In this document: positions 40,070 through 62,769 of the stretch, in pieces
How the letters are laid out: the number at the start of each line of letters is the position of its first letter
Numbering within the stretch: the stretch's first letter is position 1
Source of the DNA: Symbiodinium natans
Taxonomy: Eukaryota > Sar > Dinophyceae > Suessiales > Symbiodiniaceae
Direction: 5' to 3'
Assembly: GCA_905221605.1 (NCBI GenBank)
Contig: CAJNDS010000356.1
Location: 1-64,000 of the forward strand
Length of the DNA stretch: 64,000 nucleotides
Made by a program: the position numbers and the translations under genes
The notes under the pieces: model-generated
The model's database searches: none
Told to the model about the DNA's origin: nothing
What the model saw: the letters and a program-made list of their open reading frames with translations, nothing else

Positions 40070-42030
40070 GAATCAGAGGCGAGCTTCTTCCTTTTGTACT
40101 TACAGCGGATAGTCGCCTTCACTACTCAACAAAACACATGGCTGGCTGGTAGCGTAAAGAATACGCTCCCCTGGTAAACGCATAAACTTGCATGGTCATA
40201 AACTTACCAAGTATATACTCGTGATCCAACCTTCATGAGTAGCATTCTTGGAGGCCGACTATAATTCTCTGAATGAGCGAAAATTCGGTTTTGGCCAGGG
40301 AATATGGGAAGAATATGAAGGGGTTTTTTACAATGTTGTTCGTAGGCCTGACGCCTGACTCTACCACTTAAAGCTAAATGGCCTGGTAATTGGTAATAGT
40401 ATAAGCAGTTTAAGTAACCAGTACAAGCTGACCTTCTGTAAACAGTTGCGTTCTTTACAGCTTGAACCTGAGCGAACAAGTATGACTGAGCGTATTGTTG
40501 TTAAGCTTACCTCGTGCAAATGGATGTTTTTTAGCCAAAGACCATTCGTTTTGAAGACTGGAGATTAACCCTAAATACAACAAACTCGAGCCACATATCG
40601 TGTTATATATATATATATACATATACATCCATATTACGTGCACTGTATGTTCGTCTTAAAGCTCATAGAAGAGTTCTTTTAATCATCTCGTTCCACCCTT
40701 CCAGGTTACAAATGTAAATGACTGACTGGAGGTCAAATATCAGTCAGACATCGTTTTACGATTTCAGTGGCCGGGCATATGGGAAGAGAATGAAGCACAG
40801 CTACTGGGAGAACCGGCGTGCCACATGCTTGTGAATTATTGTAGTCAGGGGCCTGGTTTTCTGCAGCTAGGACCTACTTTTGCTCTCTAAGTCGAATTCA
40901 CAAATGGCTTTTGGTCATAAACAGGACTCATGGGATCATACTCTTACTACCAAAGTTAGTTTAGCGTGACAATGGGGTTCTTGGATTGCAGTGGCAGTAG
41001 GCTTTTCTAACTTCAGCAAGGAGAGGTGCCTCTCTGGCTGAATTTCCTTATACGAGTTCTACACAATCTAGTTTAATTGGGATTCAGGGATGGATCTTCC
41101 GTGTGATCTTACATTTGGGTTGCCGCCTTGGGGTTTGGGGCCAGTTTGGGGCCAGTCCTGGAGCCTAACCTCGTGCAGGCCTCGCACAGGACTATGTTCA
41201 ACACCCCCTGCTCAACCCCAGGTTTTGACCTTGAGGATTCAACTGTTTCATTCGGCACTGCAGTGTGCCCTTGCAGAAGCCCATTTCACGCGCCGCTCGT
41301 TGCGCATGCTGGTTGTCCTGCCCAAAGCCCCTGCGGAGTGCCGACTTCGCACAGCTTCTTTCATTTGTCATCGTAACTCTGACCCCAACTCTAAGATTAG
41401 AAACAAGATGGCCGGGTAGTGATAGAAGTACTAAGGTGAGAAAGCTTTACTGATTACTTTTCGTGTATATGAAAACTATTGAAGCTAGAGGCCATGCGCT
41501 CTTAACAAAAATCTATGAATTACATAGGTCTTCTAAACGCTGGCGCCACATATGCTGTTTTCACATAAAACGTCTGGCAACTTCATCATTTCGCTTGCGC
41601 ACGCTTCTCAGACAAAACCACGCGTCGTCATAGCACCCGTAGAAAATAAGCTTAGACACCAACAAAAAGGCAGACAACAGAGGGGTACGAAGCAGATGTA
41701 TACATATATGGCTCAGTCACACAAAAACAAAGAAAGAGTACGTCCTTGAGGGCGGGGGTAGCCGTAAAAAAAAAAATACATTTGTAATATATGTAGTTAT
41801 TTATTTTTTTATATTTATATTTAAATAGACAAATAAATGAATATACACATATTAACTTATTTATTTTGAATTTGTTTAGTTTTTCTTTGTCATCCACCAG
41901 GATCACCTTTCTATGTAATCGCTGTCGTGTTTCATGACATAAATGGAGTATTCCTCATGTACCGCACATGTCTGCAACGGAGCAGCACACACTTGCTTCG
42001 GAAGACTCCCACATCCAGCAAAACCACAGA
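40070..42030. other. No recognisable gene
   Basis: Unique, moderately AT-rich sequence. Open frames at 41090-41419 (+) and 40204-40479 (-) have no domain I know. (AT)n at 40602-40622; A-rich tract at 41767. Confidence 0.4.
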
Positions 42031-42042
42031 AAGCAGAACAAC

Positions 42043-42128
42043 TTGGGATGTTCCCCCTTTTACTAACTGTTATTATTAGGGATTATAGTGCCCCCTGTTT
42101 TAATCCCTTTTGAGGATTGTTAGCACAT
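42043..42128. mobile_element. Family-1 foldback element, right end truncated
   Basis: Good left end TTGGGATGTTCCCCCTTTTACTAACTG; the right half ends at GAGGATTGTTAGCAC and lacks the GGGGGAACATCCC end. Confidence 0.65.
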
Positions 42129-42449
42129 AAAAATGGAAGACCATAGTAAGACCATTCTACAGACCCAGAGGATTACAGCCAGTTTTTTTGTTTTTTTCGT
42201 TTTTTGGTGTTTCGGTTGTTTTTGGTTTTTTGCTTGCAAAAGGCAAAAAAGCAAACAGGCATTCCCCAATCTCGAAAGCGCCTTTGGCAAAACACAAACA
42301 GCAGTGGCCTCTCTGTTCAACAAGCGCTCCACAAGCACTCATGCACCCTGAGCCCTAATCCCTAAACCCTCATATGCAAAAGTAGCAATGCGTTTTCACC
42401 GGTACTTCCTGTGTTTCCTGCGGTCGGCGGGGGGAAGGGGGTGGACCAC

Positions 42450-42575
42450 ATAATCATAAATAAATAATATACGTAGCATATAGAAATACATATGTATTTT
42501 GAAATACAAATGTGTATACGGAATATATATGTATATATTTTCTGTATATATACACATATACACATACACATGCTC
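42450..42575. repeat. AT-rich TATATA/ACATAT microsatellite
   Basis: TA-rich short repeats; no coding signal. Confidence 0.8.
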
Positions 42576-42629
42576 GCCCACTTTGAAGAAGTCGTGGCCA
42601 TAGCAATTGTGCCATCAGCCTTGGGCTCA

Positions 42630-43500
42630 ACGTGCGAAATCACCCGACTGAGGTCGACGTGACCTTGCCTAACTTGAGTGGTGGACTTTACTTCTCAGAA
42701 GACGGCCGGACTGGCTACACAGATGTCTTGTCCTATCCTTTGAGGCTCCAGGCCTGTAGCTGGAGATTGCTGCCCGGTGCCAGCGTTACCGGAGGTAGCG
42801 GCATTGTACCTCGGATGGATTTTTCTCGGTGGCTACCACTTTTCAGTATAGAGCTAAGTGATGTCCATGTGGATGCCGGGGTCCCAAAGAAGCTTGAGGT
42901 ACAATAGTTAACACTTGCACAGCTAACTGTGTCTATGGGAACCACACTCCAAAGCGAGCCGTGGAAGAAATCGCAAGATCTCCGCAAATCGGCACGCCTA
43001 CCTTTGCTTATCTGCATCAGAAAGTTACACGAGCGACATGCGAACGAGCATGAACAGACACACTTCTTCGTGCTGCTCTCAGCTTGCGAAGATCTGGCGC
43101 TTGTTCGAATGTACGTGGCTTGGGGCCTGGGGCAGATCTGCGAAGCACAGCTGCCTGGAAGTGCTCAGAGCAGTCGCAGCTATCGGTTCGCAAATGATGG
43201 GCGCTGCTCCCTCCCTGGTTCTGGTGAACGGAAAACCTCATGGGCAGTGTTTTTGGCATTTTATAGGCTTTCGGGCTACCTGCCTCCGTGTTGCGACACT
43301 CCTGAGCCTGGTAGGTGGAGGTCTCCAAGTTGACGCGGGCGGTGATCTCAGCAGCTTCAGTGGTGGCATGTCCATGAAGCAGCACCCAGTGGTTTCGCAG
43401 CCTTGCGTTTTTGGTTGCCTTGTGGGGGCTTGCTTGAATACAGATGGATGCTGTGATCTTCACGCCAAGACATCGATCTAAATATGGCGACACATTCCTT
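42630..43500 (+). other. Open frames without recognisable domain
   Basis: 42632-42907 and 43038-43481 (+) are open and moderately GC-rich, ahead of the SCP2 array, but no family could be named. Confidence 0.3.
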
Positions 43501-43833
43501 CCTGGCATCTAGTCTTTGTCAGGGTCTGTGCCGCCCGTAGTTGATTGGAGGTGCTGCGCAGTCGCCCGGACCTCGGCATTGTTGGGGTCTCCGGTGACCA
43601 GCTGAGAACTGCCCAGCGAGTGAGTTTAGGATCGCATAAAGAAGAGGGTCAAAGGTAGACTTAGGGTGTAAGGTGGGTTCGTTCCACTTGTTTCTGACTG
43701 CGCGATCCACGTGCCCCATGCTCTCTGCAGTTTACCGGGTAGCTGGGATTCCTGCAATGGAAATGCTTCATCCGTAGCCGTTCAGGATCCCATCCTTCTG
43801 AAAAAGCCTTCCTTGGACCAAGCTGCTTCAACG

Positions 43834-44359
43834 ATGAAGTCCCAGGCCCTGTTTGACGCTATGTCTGCGGCAGTGAAGGCCAAGGGGCCCGAGCTGGTGA
43901 AGCTCGGCGGGGCAGCGGCTCGGACGATCTTGGACCTGGCAAGATTCGGCTTAGACCCAGGGGTTGGGAGGGACACGGTCTCATGCAGCTATTCTGCTGA
44001 GGTCTTCCAGTTCGTCATCAGCGACGCCGGCCCCGAGGGCAAGTTCGTCCTGGACCTGAAGAACGGCAGCGGTTCAGCCAAGGCTGGCGAGGAGAGCAGT
44101 GCTGCCGGCAACTTAGCGCGCCTGAATTTGAGGTCACGCCATGCTCAGCACGTGGTTCCGGATTCTGCGCAGTCTTCCGAAAGTTCTTTCCGAGTGACAA
44201 ACCGAGGACTGCACCATTATCATGGCGGATGCGGACTTGGTGTCCATGGCAGAAGGCAAGCTGGATGGTATGCAGGCTTTCATGGGCGGCAAGTTGAAGA
44301 TCAAGGGCAACATGATGCTGGCCCAAAAGCTAGCATCCATTCTGGAGGCTGCCAAGTGA
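43834..44359 (+). CDS. SCP2 sterol-carrier protein, tandem copy 1
   Basis: Three exons: 43834-43911, 44002-44088, 44207-44359; 105 codons plus stop. Exon 1 starts MKSQALFDAMSAAVKAKGPE and ends LVKLGG at a GC donor. Exon 2 reads VFQFVISDAGPEGKFVLDLK then NGSGSAKAG and ends at a GA donor. Exon 3 reads DCTIIMADADLVSMAEGKLD, then GMQAFMGGKLKIKGNMMLAQ and KLASILEAAK. This is a complete single SCP2 domain: the DxxTIxMxDxD strand, EGKLDGMQAFMGGKLKIKG and the C-terminal helix. SCP2 domains bind sterols and fatty acyl chains in a hydrophobic tunnel. There is no SKL-type peroxisome signal (ends AAK), so it is likely cytosolic. Sequence upstream of the ATG differs from copies 2 and 3. Confidence 0.93.
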
Positions 44360-44696
44360 GCAGCTACGATTCCTGTCCTGGCTCGGTTGCGACGCCAAGA
44401 TTTGAAAGCGCGTCGCTCATAGTTTTGTGCAGAACTTGCATTAGTCCGGGCAACTCCAAATGTCGGAGGGCACCCAGATCTTGTGGCGTTTGTGCAAAAT
44501 CACACGAAGTGAGTTGTCTATTTGGTTTCGGTTACGGAGGCGTGCACAAGCGGTTCTGTATACATGGTGGCGAGTGTTTATTTTGGATACTTGTTGGGCT
44601 TCGAACATGTCCCAGATGCTGCCACGCATCAACTTCACCGTTGTGCTACAGCTGTTTGAGATCGCGACGCTTGCATCCACAGACTCGGTAGCCACG

Positions 44697-45222
44697 ATGA
44701 AGTCCCAGGCCCTGTTTGACGCTATGTCTGCGGCAGTGAAGGCCAAGGGGCCCGAGCTGGTGAAGCTCGGCGGGGCAGCGGCTCGGACGATCTTGGACCT
44801 GGCAAGATTCGGCTTAGACCCAGGGGTTGGGAGGGACACGGTCTCATGCAGCTATTCTGCTGAGGTCTTCCAGTTCGTCATCAACGACGCCGGCCCCGAG
44901 GGCAAGTTCGTCCTGGACCTGAAGAACGGCAGCGGTTCAGCCAAGGCTGGCGAGGAGAGCAGTGCTGCCGGCAACTTAGCGCGCCTGAATTTGAGGTCAC
45001 GCCATGCTCAGCACGTGGTTCCGGATTCTGCGCAGTCTTCCGAAAGTTCTTTCCGAGTGACAAACCGAGGACTGCACCATTATCATGGCGGATGCGGACT
45101 TGGTGTCCATGGCAGAAGGCAAGCTGGATGGTATGCAGGCTTTCATGGGCGGCAAGCTGAAGATCAAGGGCAACATGATGCTGGCCCAAAAGCTAGCATC
45201 CATCCTGGAGGCTGCCAAGTGA
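44697..45222 (+). CDS. SCP2 sterol-carrier protein, tandem copy 2
   Basis: Exons 44697-44774, 44865-44951 and 45070-45222, identical in structure to copy 1 and shifted by exactly 863 bp. One substitution changes VISD to VIND in exon 2. Introns and the 337-bp spacer are also nearly identical, so the duplicated unit is the whole gene plus spacer and the duplication is recent or maintained by gene conversion. The spacer holds a pyrimidine-containing stretch ending in AG (about 44640-44652, CACCGTTGTGCTACAG) that could serve as a trans-splice acceptor, as expected for dinoflagellate tandem genes. That role is inference. Confidence 0.92.
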
Positions 45223-45559
45223 GCAGCTACGATTCCTGTCCTGGCTCGGTTGCGACGCCAAGATTTGAAAGCGCGTCGCTCATAGTTTTGTGCAGAACTT
45301 GCATTAGTCCGGGCAACTCCAAATGTCGGAGGGCACCCAGATCTTGTGGCGTTTGTGCAAAATCACACGAAGTGAGTTGTATATTTGGTGTCAGTTACGG
45401 AGGCGTTCACAAGCGGTTCTGTATACATTGTTGCGAGTGTTTATTTTGGATACTTGTTGGGCTTCGAACATGTCCCAGATGCTGCCACGCATCAACTTCA
45501 CCGTTGTGCTACAGCTGTTTGAGATCGCGACGCTTGCATCCACAGACTCGGTAGCCACG

Positions 45560-46085
45560 ATGAAGTCCCAGGCCCTGTTTGACGCTATGTCTGCGGCAGT
45601 GAAGGCCAAGGGGCCCGAGCTGGTGAAGCTCGGCGGGGCAGCGGCTCGGACGATCTTGGACCTGGCAAGATTCGGCTTAGACCCAGGGGTTGGGAGGGAC
45701 ACGGTCTCATGCAGCTATTCTGCTGAGGTCTTCCAGTTCGTCATCAGCGACGCCGGCCCCGAGGGCAAGTTCGTCCTGGACCTGAAGAACGGCAGCGGTT
45801 CAGCCAAGGCTGGCGAGGAGAGCAGTGCTGCCGGCAACTTAGCGCGCCTGAATTTGAGGTCACGCCATGCTCAGCACGTGGTTCCGGATGCTGCGCAGTC
45901 TTCCGAAAGTTCTTTCCGAGTGACAAACCGAGGACTGCACCATTATCATGGCGGATGCGGACTTGGTGTCCATGGCAGAAGGCAAGCTGGATGGTATGCA
46001 GGCTTTCATGGGCGGCAAGCTGAAGATCAAGGGCAACATGATGCTGGCCCAAAAGCTAGCATCCATTCTGGAGGCTGCCAAGTGA
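45560..46085 (+). CDS. SCP2 sterol-carrier protein, tandem copy 3
   Basis: Exons 45560-45637, 45728-45814 and 45933-46085. The coding sequence equals copy 1 at protein level in the parts compared. The sequence diverges from the repeat right after the stop codon (AAGTGATTTCAAGC instead of AAGTGAGCAGC), so the array ends here. One intron base differs (GGATGCTGC instead of GGATTCTGC). Confidence 0.92.
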
Positions 46086-46089
46086 TTTC

Positions 46090-46790
46090 AAGCACGGCCT
46101 TTTGCAAAGCGGTTTTGGGCACAGACCGCGGCCATGAGGGCCCGACAGGTGCCATCACTCAACTAGAGTCACTATGAGTCGCTCGAGTTGCTTCCTTGGC
46201 CTGTTTCAAGGGAGGACGCTCGCGGTGAGAAGCAAACATCTATGGTGCCTCACAATGTGAGGTTCGAGGGTGCTATTGACTGCATCTGACCTCATATTTG
46301 GCATAGAAGCATGTGCCGCAGCACGGTCTTGTCCCCGCAGCCAAGTCTTACATACATACTGGTACATGTGTGCCCTATGCATCTGGCATAGCTTCGCTAA
46401 GAAGTTTGCAAACCCTACTGTAAGCCCACGAATGAATGGCAGCTGCTTTTCAAGCTTTCGCCTGGCCAACCCATTGAACATCTGGTATATTGTAAAGCAC
46501 ATCACTGTTGAACATGGACTGCTCCGAGTGTTTCGACCCTGCTGCTGTGGGTCGCGGACGCGAGCCGCCGCGTGCCGACTTCTTTGCGTATGAGAGCGAG
46601 GAGCTCGCATGGAGTGCAAGTCTACTGGGAACCCTAATTAGCCCCACAACCCTACAAAACCCTATAAAACCCTCTAAACCCTGACAAAAGTTGAATGTTG
46701 GGGTATCCGTGGGTTCTGCGGCTGTTTCGTTGGCGCCCTCTCCCGATAGTCACCTCCCCCTAAATTCAACTGCAAGGCAACTTCGATTAC
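46090..46790. other. Spacer after the SCP2 array
   Basis: No recognised gene. Short C-strand telomere-like units at 46640-46680. Confidence 0.4.
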
Positions 46791-46799
46791 CCCTACAAG

Positions 46800-46900
46800 T
46801 TGGGATATTTCCCCTTATACTAACAGTCCTTTATCGGGATTCGAGTACCCCCGAAAATAATCCCTATTAAGGACTGTTAGTACAAGGGGGAACATCCCAA
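46800..46900. mobile_element. Family-1 foldback element with 8-bp target duplication
   Basis: TTGGGATATTTCCCCTTATACTAACAG at left and CTGTTAGTACAAGGGGGAACATCCCAA at right; inner arms CCTTTATCGGGATT and AATCCCTATTAAGG. Flanked on both sides by CCTACAAG, an exact 8-bp direct repeat. It carries no gene. An 8-bp duplication is typical of hAT and P superfamilies; ends starting TTGGGATG do not by themselves settle which. Confidence 0.85.
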
Positions 46901-47169
46901 CCTACAAGTCTAAAGGTCCCTAAGCCCTAAACCCTTGCACGTGTCCACCCGCTGCCTGGCCCGCTTCGTGCCAGTGTGAGAGTCGCAGCCCTAGGACTTC
47001 TAGGGGTTAGGGTTTAGGGAGTGGGTTGACTCTTTGGGTTCCGGCAGATATCGCGTAGAGCCCGGATGCAAAAAAAAAAAGGTTTAGGGCTTAGGGTGTG
47101 GGGTATCTGCGTAGGTGGGACTCTTATGGGGATTTGTCCACGGGCTGTCGGAGCCTCGCGCTATAGAGG

Positions 47170-58410
<11,241 letters not shown>

Positions 58411-58896
58411 TCAGGCCCCTAATTGTTTTAATTATATCATTGTGGCAGAATCATATAATGCGATCAAAGTGTAGTGCAGAGCATTCCCGGACCCCCAGAA
58501 AATTCACCCAATTCCACCCCGAATCATCACCCATAAAGGTAAAGCCCACAGAGTATTCCTTGAGTCCACAAACGATCTCCTTGTCTGTCCCTGGTGTCAC
58601 AGATGACCCCTACAGTGGCCCATCAAATGGCCTGAGCTTTAGGGTGGGAATGTTCGAAGTAACCAGGCAGCGTGAAGTGTTTTTAAAACCCTATTGCATA
58701 CATACACACAATGTAGGATATATAATATAGACTATATATATATATATATTTATGGTACCCCCCCCAGTGACCTACCCTTTTTCGCCTTGTCTCAAGTCAC
58801 CCAGCTGCACTGCAAGCAAACTCGGTGTGCAATATAGCGTATTTCCTAGGGCGTAGACTAAAATACAACTAAAATCGCATACACGGGACAGTAGAA

Positions 58897-59165
58897 AAAC
58901 CAAAAATACCAAAACCAAAAAAACCAAAAAACCAAAACCAAAAAAAACAAAAAAAAACAAAACCAAAAAAACCAAAAAAAACAAAACCAAAAAAACCAAA
59001 AATACCAAAAAAACCAATTTTCCGGGACTCTCAGGAAATCCCTATGAGGCTTCTCCAAGAGTCCCGGAAAATTGGTTTTTTTGGTGTTTTTGGTTTTTTT
59101 GGTTTTGGTTTTTTTGGTTTTGGTATTTTTGGTTTTTTGGTTTTGGTATTTTGGCTTTTTGGTTC
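58897..59165. repeat. Long inverted repeat (hairpin) of AAAACC/GGTTTT
   Basis: CCAATTTTCCGGGACTCT (59014-59031) is the exact complement of AGAGTCCCGGAAAATTGG (59058-59075), with a 26-nt loop. Outside this stem, 58897-59013 (ACCAAAAAAACC units) pairs with 59076-59165 (GGTTTTTTTGGT units), giving a hairpin of more than 100 bp. Confidence 0.92.
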
Positions 59166-59169
59166 GCCT

Positions 59170-60480
59170 TCACGGTCACGAGGCAACAACTACGCATTTT
59201 TAAGTGTGCTTATGCTAATTGTGCTTTTCAGAAATAGTATACAAGTGGCAAGTGGTCTTTCTAGTGCTTCAGAACTATGTGTTTCGTTATTATGTAAGTA
59301 GAGCCGCTAGTGTTTAGTGCATCTTTTGATTGTACTCAAGTGTAGTAGACCTTATTCAGCCATTACTTGGTGCTCTGGTAGCTCAATTCGCATGGATAAT
59401 ATTTGCCTGGTAAATGCGATTAATTATCTAGAAGCAGCATTTGCAATACTTGTCTTGAGAAAAAGCATTTATTGCTTAGAATTGTTTGCTTAAAAAGTGA
59501 CGCCTACTCGTCCAGGAATACCCCAAAACCCTATAATCCAAACTTTACCAGAGATTCTCCTGAAAAGCTTGCGCTTTTGGATGTTTTTATGTATTTGTGA
59601 ATTTGCTTGTGTATGGCCTTCACTAAGTACTTTTCTAGGATTCTTGTGCATTTTTTAAGCCTGATTGTGCAAGTTGCGTTTTTCAAGCATAGTATATATG
59701 TGGTCTTTATTGAATACTTCATACATCTTTGTTTCGTCGTTATGTAAGTAGAACCGCTTCTATTTCCATTATTGTGCATTTTTAAGCTTGCTCATGCAAA
59801 TTGTGCTTTTCAGACATAGTATATAAGTGGTCATTAGTGAATACTTCAGCAATCTTTGTCTCATTGTTATGTAGGTAGAACCGTTTCCATTTCCGCAAGT
59901 GTTTATTTCGCATTTGGTTGAGTATGGTCCTTTAAATAGTATTCACTTGAGTCAAATTGGGCTATTTGCTTAAGAATTCCTCTAGTAGTTAAATTCGCAT
60001 AGAATGAATGCTTCAAAAAAATTGTTTCATGAATATGTAAACATAAGGTGTTTCATTTGACTTTGCAGATAGTACTTCAATAATACTTTGCCTGGTACAA
60101 ACACAACTGTTTCAATGCATTAGTTGCTCAACAAAGCACTATTTGCCCTTTAAACCACACTTTGCCATATTTTGGTTGAATATGGTGCTTCTTTCGTATT
60201 TTGGTTGAGCATGGTCCTTTAAATGGTATTCACTTGAGTCAAATTGGGCTATTTGCTCAATAATTACTCTAGTAGCTAAATTCGCATAAAATGATTATTT
60301 CAGTGTTTATTTCGTATCTTGGTTGAGTATGCTCCTTTAAATAGTATTCACTTGAGTCAAATTGGGCTCTTTGCTGAATAATTACTCTAGTAGCTAAATT
60401 CGCATAGAACCAAGAAAAATGTTTCACTATTTGATCAATACTTTGCCTCGTACAAACACAATTGTATAAATAAATTAGTT
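59170..60480. repeat. AT-rich region of diverged ~100-120-bp repeats
   Basis: Two repeat themes: TTTAAGCTTGCTCATGCAAA..GTGCTTTTCAGACATAGTATA (about 59197, 59655, 59790) and GGTCCTTTAAATAGTATTCACTTGAGTCAAATTGGGCTATTTGCT (about 59924, 60210, 60328). No coding potential. Confidence 0.75.
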
Positions 60481-60737
60481 GCTGAACAAAACATTAATTG
60501 CCCTTGAAAGGCACAATTTGCATAGAAAAACACTGATCTAAACATCTAAAAACAGCATTGTCCGCTTCAGATTCAAAATGTAGATTCTTCCAATGCTGGC
60601 TTATCGGGGTCTGTGAGGTGGGTGTCCCAGTAACTGTCCTTCATTACCCGGTGATTAACTACGCGACTTTTGGGCCTTCTTTGTTATTTTTTGTTAAAAA
60701 GGCCTAAGAAGGGTAGGTCGCTGGGGGGGGGGTAGCA

Positions 60738-60739
60738 TC

Positions 60740-60788
<49 letters not shown>

Positions 60789-60805
60789 TATATTTATTTA
60801 TTTAG
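60738..60805. repeat. (ATTT)n microsatellite
   Basis: About fifteen ATTT units. Confidence 0.95.
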
Positions 60806-61940
60806 TATATTTCAGAAGAAATACAATCTACACACATGCTCCAGGTCTGTTTATCAGTAATACAGTGCCCGCTCAAAACAACCCTGTAGCCAGAGGCTGC
60901 CTTTTGGCGGCCTCTCCATCAACAGGGTCCCGCGCCATTCTTGCTAAGGTGGCAGGTTGTGAAGCTCATTTGCTTGTGTCCGCTTGCACGCGACGCTTGG
61001 GTGCAGCTAGCTTCAGCAATCCACGGTACACACGGCACTAGATGGCAAAAGCTAAGTTGAGTTACGTTCGCCTGTCTCGTATGTTGTTTCAGGTCCGTTT
61101 GCTGAGTGATCTGAGTGTTTCTGCTTTAAGTTCTTGCGTCAGGTGAGATGGACCTACTGAAGCACTCAAGAAAACAGGCCTGTAGCTGATCACCTCCCCA
61201 AACAGGTAAGTCACGGCAAGTCCCCATAAACCAAAAACTTTCGAAAACACCAGAAGCCCTTCTCAACCCTGTAAACCCTACACACCCCATGAGCCCCCGA
61301 AGCCCTAAACCTTAACCCTGACCCCCCCCCCCCCCCCCAAGACTCCCCCCTCCTTCCGAGGAGAGGCGGGAGGGTGCTTTGAAGCAGGGGAGGAAGTCGC
61401 GTGGGAGCAGTGGCTCTACCTCCCAGCCAAGCAGGACTGGAAGAGAGAGAGGGGCGTTTGCTATCCCTGAGGCTTATTTCATATACGAATATAATATGCG
61501 ATCCCTGAGGCTAAAATATAATAACATATGACTAAAATAGTTGTAATATACCGTTAATATATTTGTGTATATTGCACTTGTATTTGTATAGTATATTACA
61601 GTAATGCTATGGTAAAGTAATACAGTATGCAATGACTTATGGCTATGTGAGTGTTGTGTGTGTGATTCACGCCCGAGCTGAGTTTTCTAGGACGTGCCAG
61701 CAGCCGTCACAGGCCCGGAGCCTGTCGTGGACCGCTCGGGCGGGATAGCGGCCCGACTGTTGAGCTAGCAGCTGGAAGTCTTTTGTGGCATTCGGATTTC
61801 GGGTCTGTGGTTTCAGTGAAAGTTATGATAGTACAGGGTTGAAGGCATGTGAGACATGGACATGTGCCAGGTTTTGTCTGGATGTTAAGAAAGGTCGGCT
61901 TTGTAGATTAGGAGAGGCCCAGCAGCCATAAGATTTACAT
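60806..61940. other. No recognisable gene
   Basis: Unique sequence with an 18-nt C run at 61321-61338 and AT-rich stretch 61480-61650. Confidence 0.4.
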
Positions 61941-62029
61941 GTTGGGAAGTCCCCCCATTTACGAACAGCCCTAGATGAGGATTATAGTACCCCCGACTAT
62001 AATCCCTGTTGCGGATTGTTAGCATAACT
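61941..62029. mobile_element. Family-1 foldback element, right terminus deleted
   Basis: TTGGGAAGTCCCCCCATTTACGAACAG at left; AATCCCTGTTGCGGATTGTTAGCATAA at right, lacking the GGGGGAACATCCC end. TTTACATG before and CTTACATG after (7 of 8) look like the target duplication, which implies that the end was lost after insertion. Confidence 0.65.
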
Positions 62030-62696
62030 TACATGGTCCTCGAGTTTTTTTCCGCCCAGGTCACGATCGCAGCTGGACCGCTGACTGCACGAACCCTGGA
62101 CTGGAGAGTTTCTATTGCCTCATGTAGAGGTGCTACCAGTGTTCTTCTTGTTTTTTAGAAGCATTGTAGTGCTACATACTACATTATCACCATACATCTT
62201 CTACTATATGAGCGAACTATTAGAGAACTACAACGTTTTCTGAGTTATGTGCTCAGATTGACACGTCATGATATACTGTGATTTTGTACTGTTGTATTGT
62301 CCTTTGGTATACTGTATTATTGTGTTATTCTATTGATAGTTTCTTCCGTCGTTGCATGATTACATTATTGTACCAATGTATTGTTACATCTTCGTCCTGC
62401 CCGAGCATTGGCCATACAAGCTTCGGCATCGTTGTGCTTCTATGTAATGATACACACACATATTATATATGTATACATATATAGTATATAGAGAGAGAGA
62501 GAGAGGGAGAGAAAAGAAAAAAAGAACCTGAACCTCCTAGCCCAGGCATCGAGGAGGCACAAGGTTGTCTCAGCGGCCTTGCCTGGGACGGTTTGGAGCT
62601 CCTGGCTTCGCCCCTGCTGCCGAACTTCTGGCGGCCCACGTGCCTGTGTTGTACTTGGCCAACTTTTGCCACCTCACTCTGTGAGGTAGGGTAGGG

Positions 62697-62764
62697 GTTA
62701 AGGGTTTAAGGGTTTAAGGGTTTAAGGGTTTAAGGGTTTAAGGGTTTAAGGGTTTAAGGGTTTA
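62697..62764 (+). repeat. TTTAAGGG array (8-bp variant)
   Basis: Eight regular units of GGGTTTAA, a homogeneous 8-bp variant of the telomere motif. Confidence 0.95.
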
Positions 62765-62769
62765 GGATT

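Larger units (their letters stand above)
43834..46085 (+). repeat. Tandem gene array, period 863 bp, three copies
   Basis: Starts at 43834, 44697 and 45560, exactly 863 bp apart. The unit is 526 bp of gene and 337 bp of spacer. Only two spacers exist, so the array is gene-spacer-gene-spacer-gene. Confidence 0.97.

Noticed and set aside
43017-43508. 163-codon minus-strand frame and 147-codon plus-strand frame upstream of SCP2
   Set aside because: They overlap on opposite strands, and neither shows a family signature or splice-consistent partner.
44460-45554. A 364-codon open frame spanning SCP2 spacer and copy 2, with similar 326- and 284-codon frames and repeated minus-strand frames
   Set aside because: They read through introns and spacer; exon 3 is out of frame in them, while the three-exon model gives a clean 105-residue SCP2 domain.
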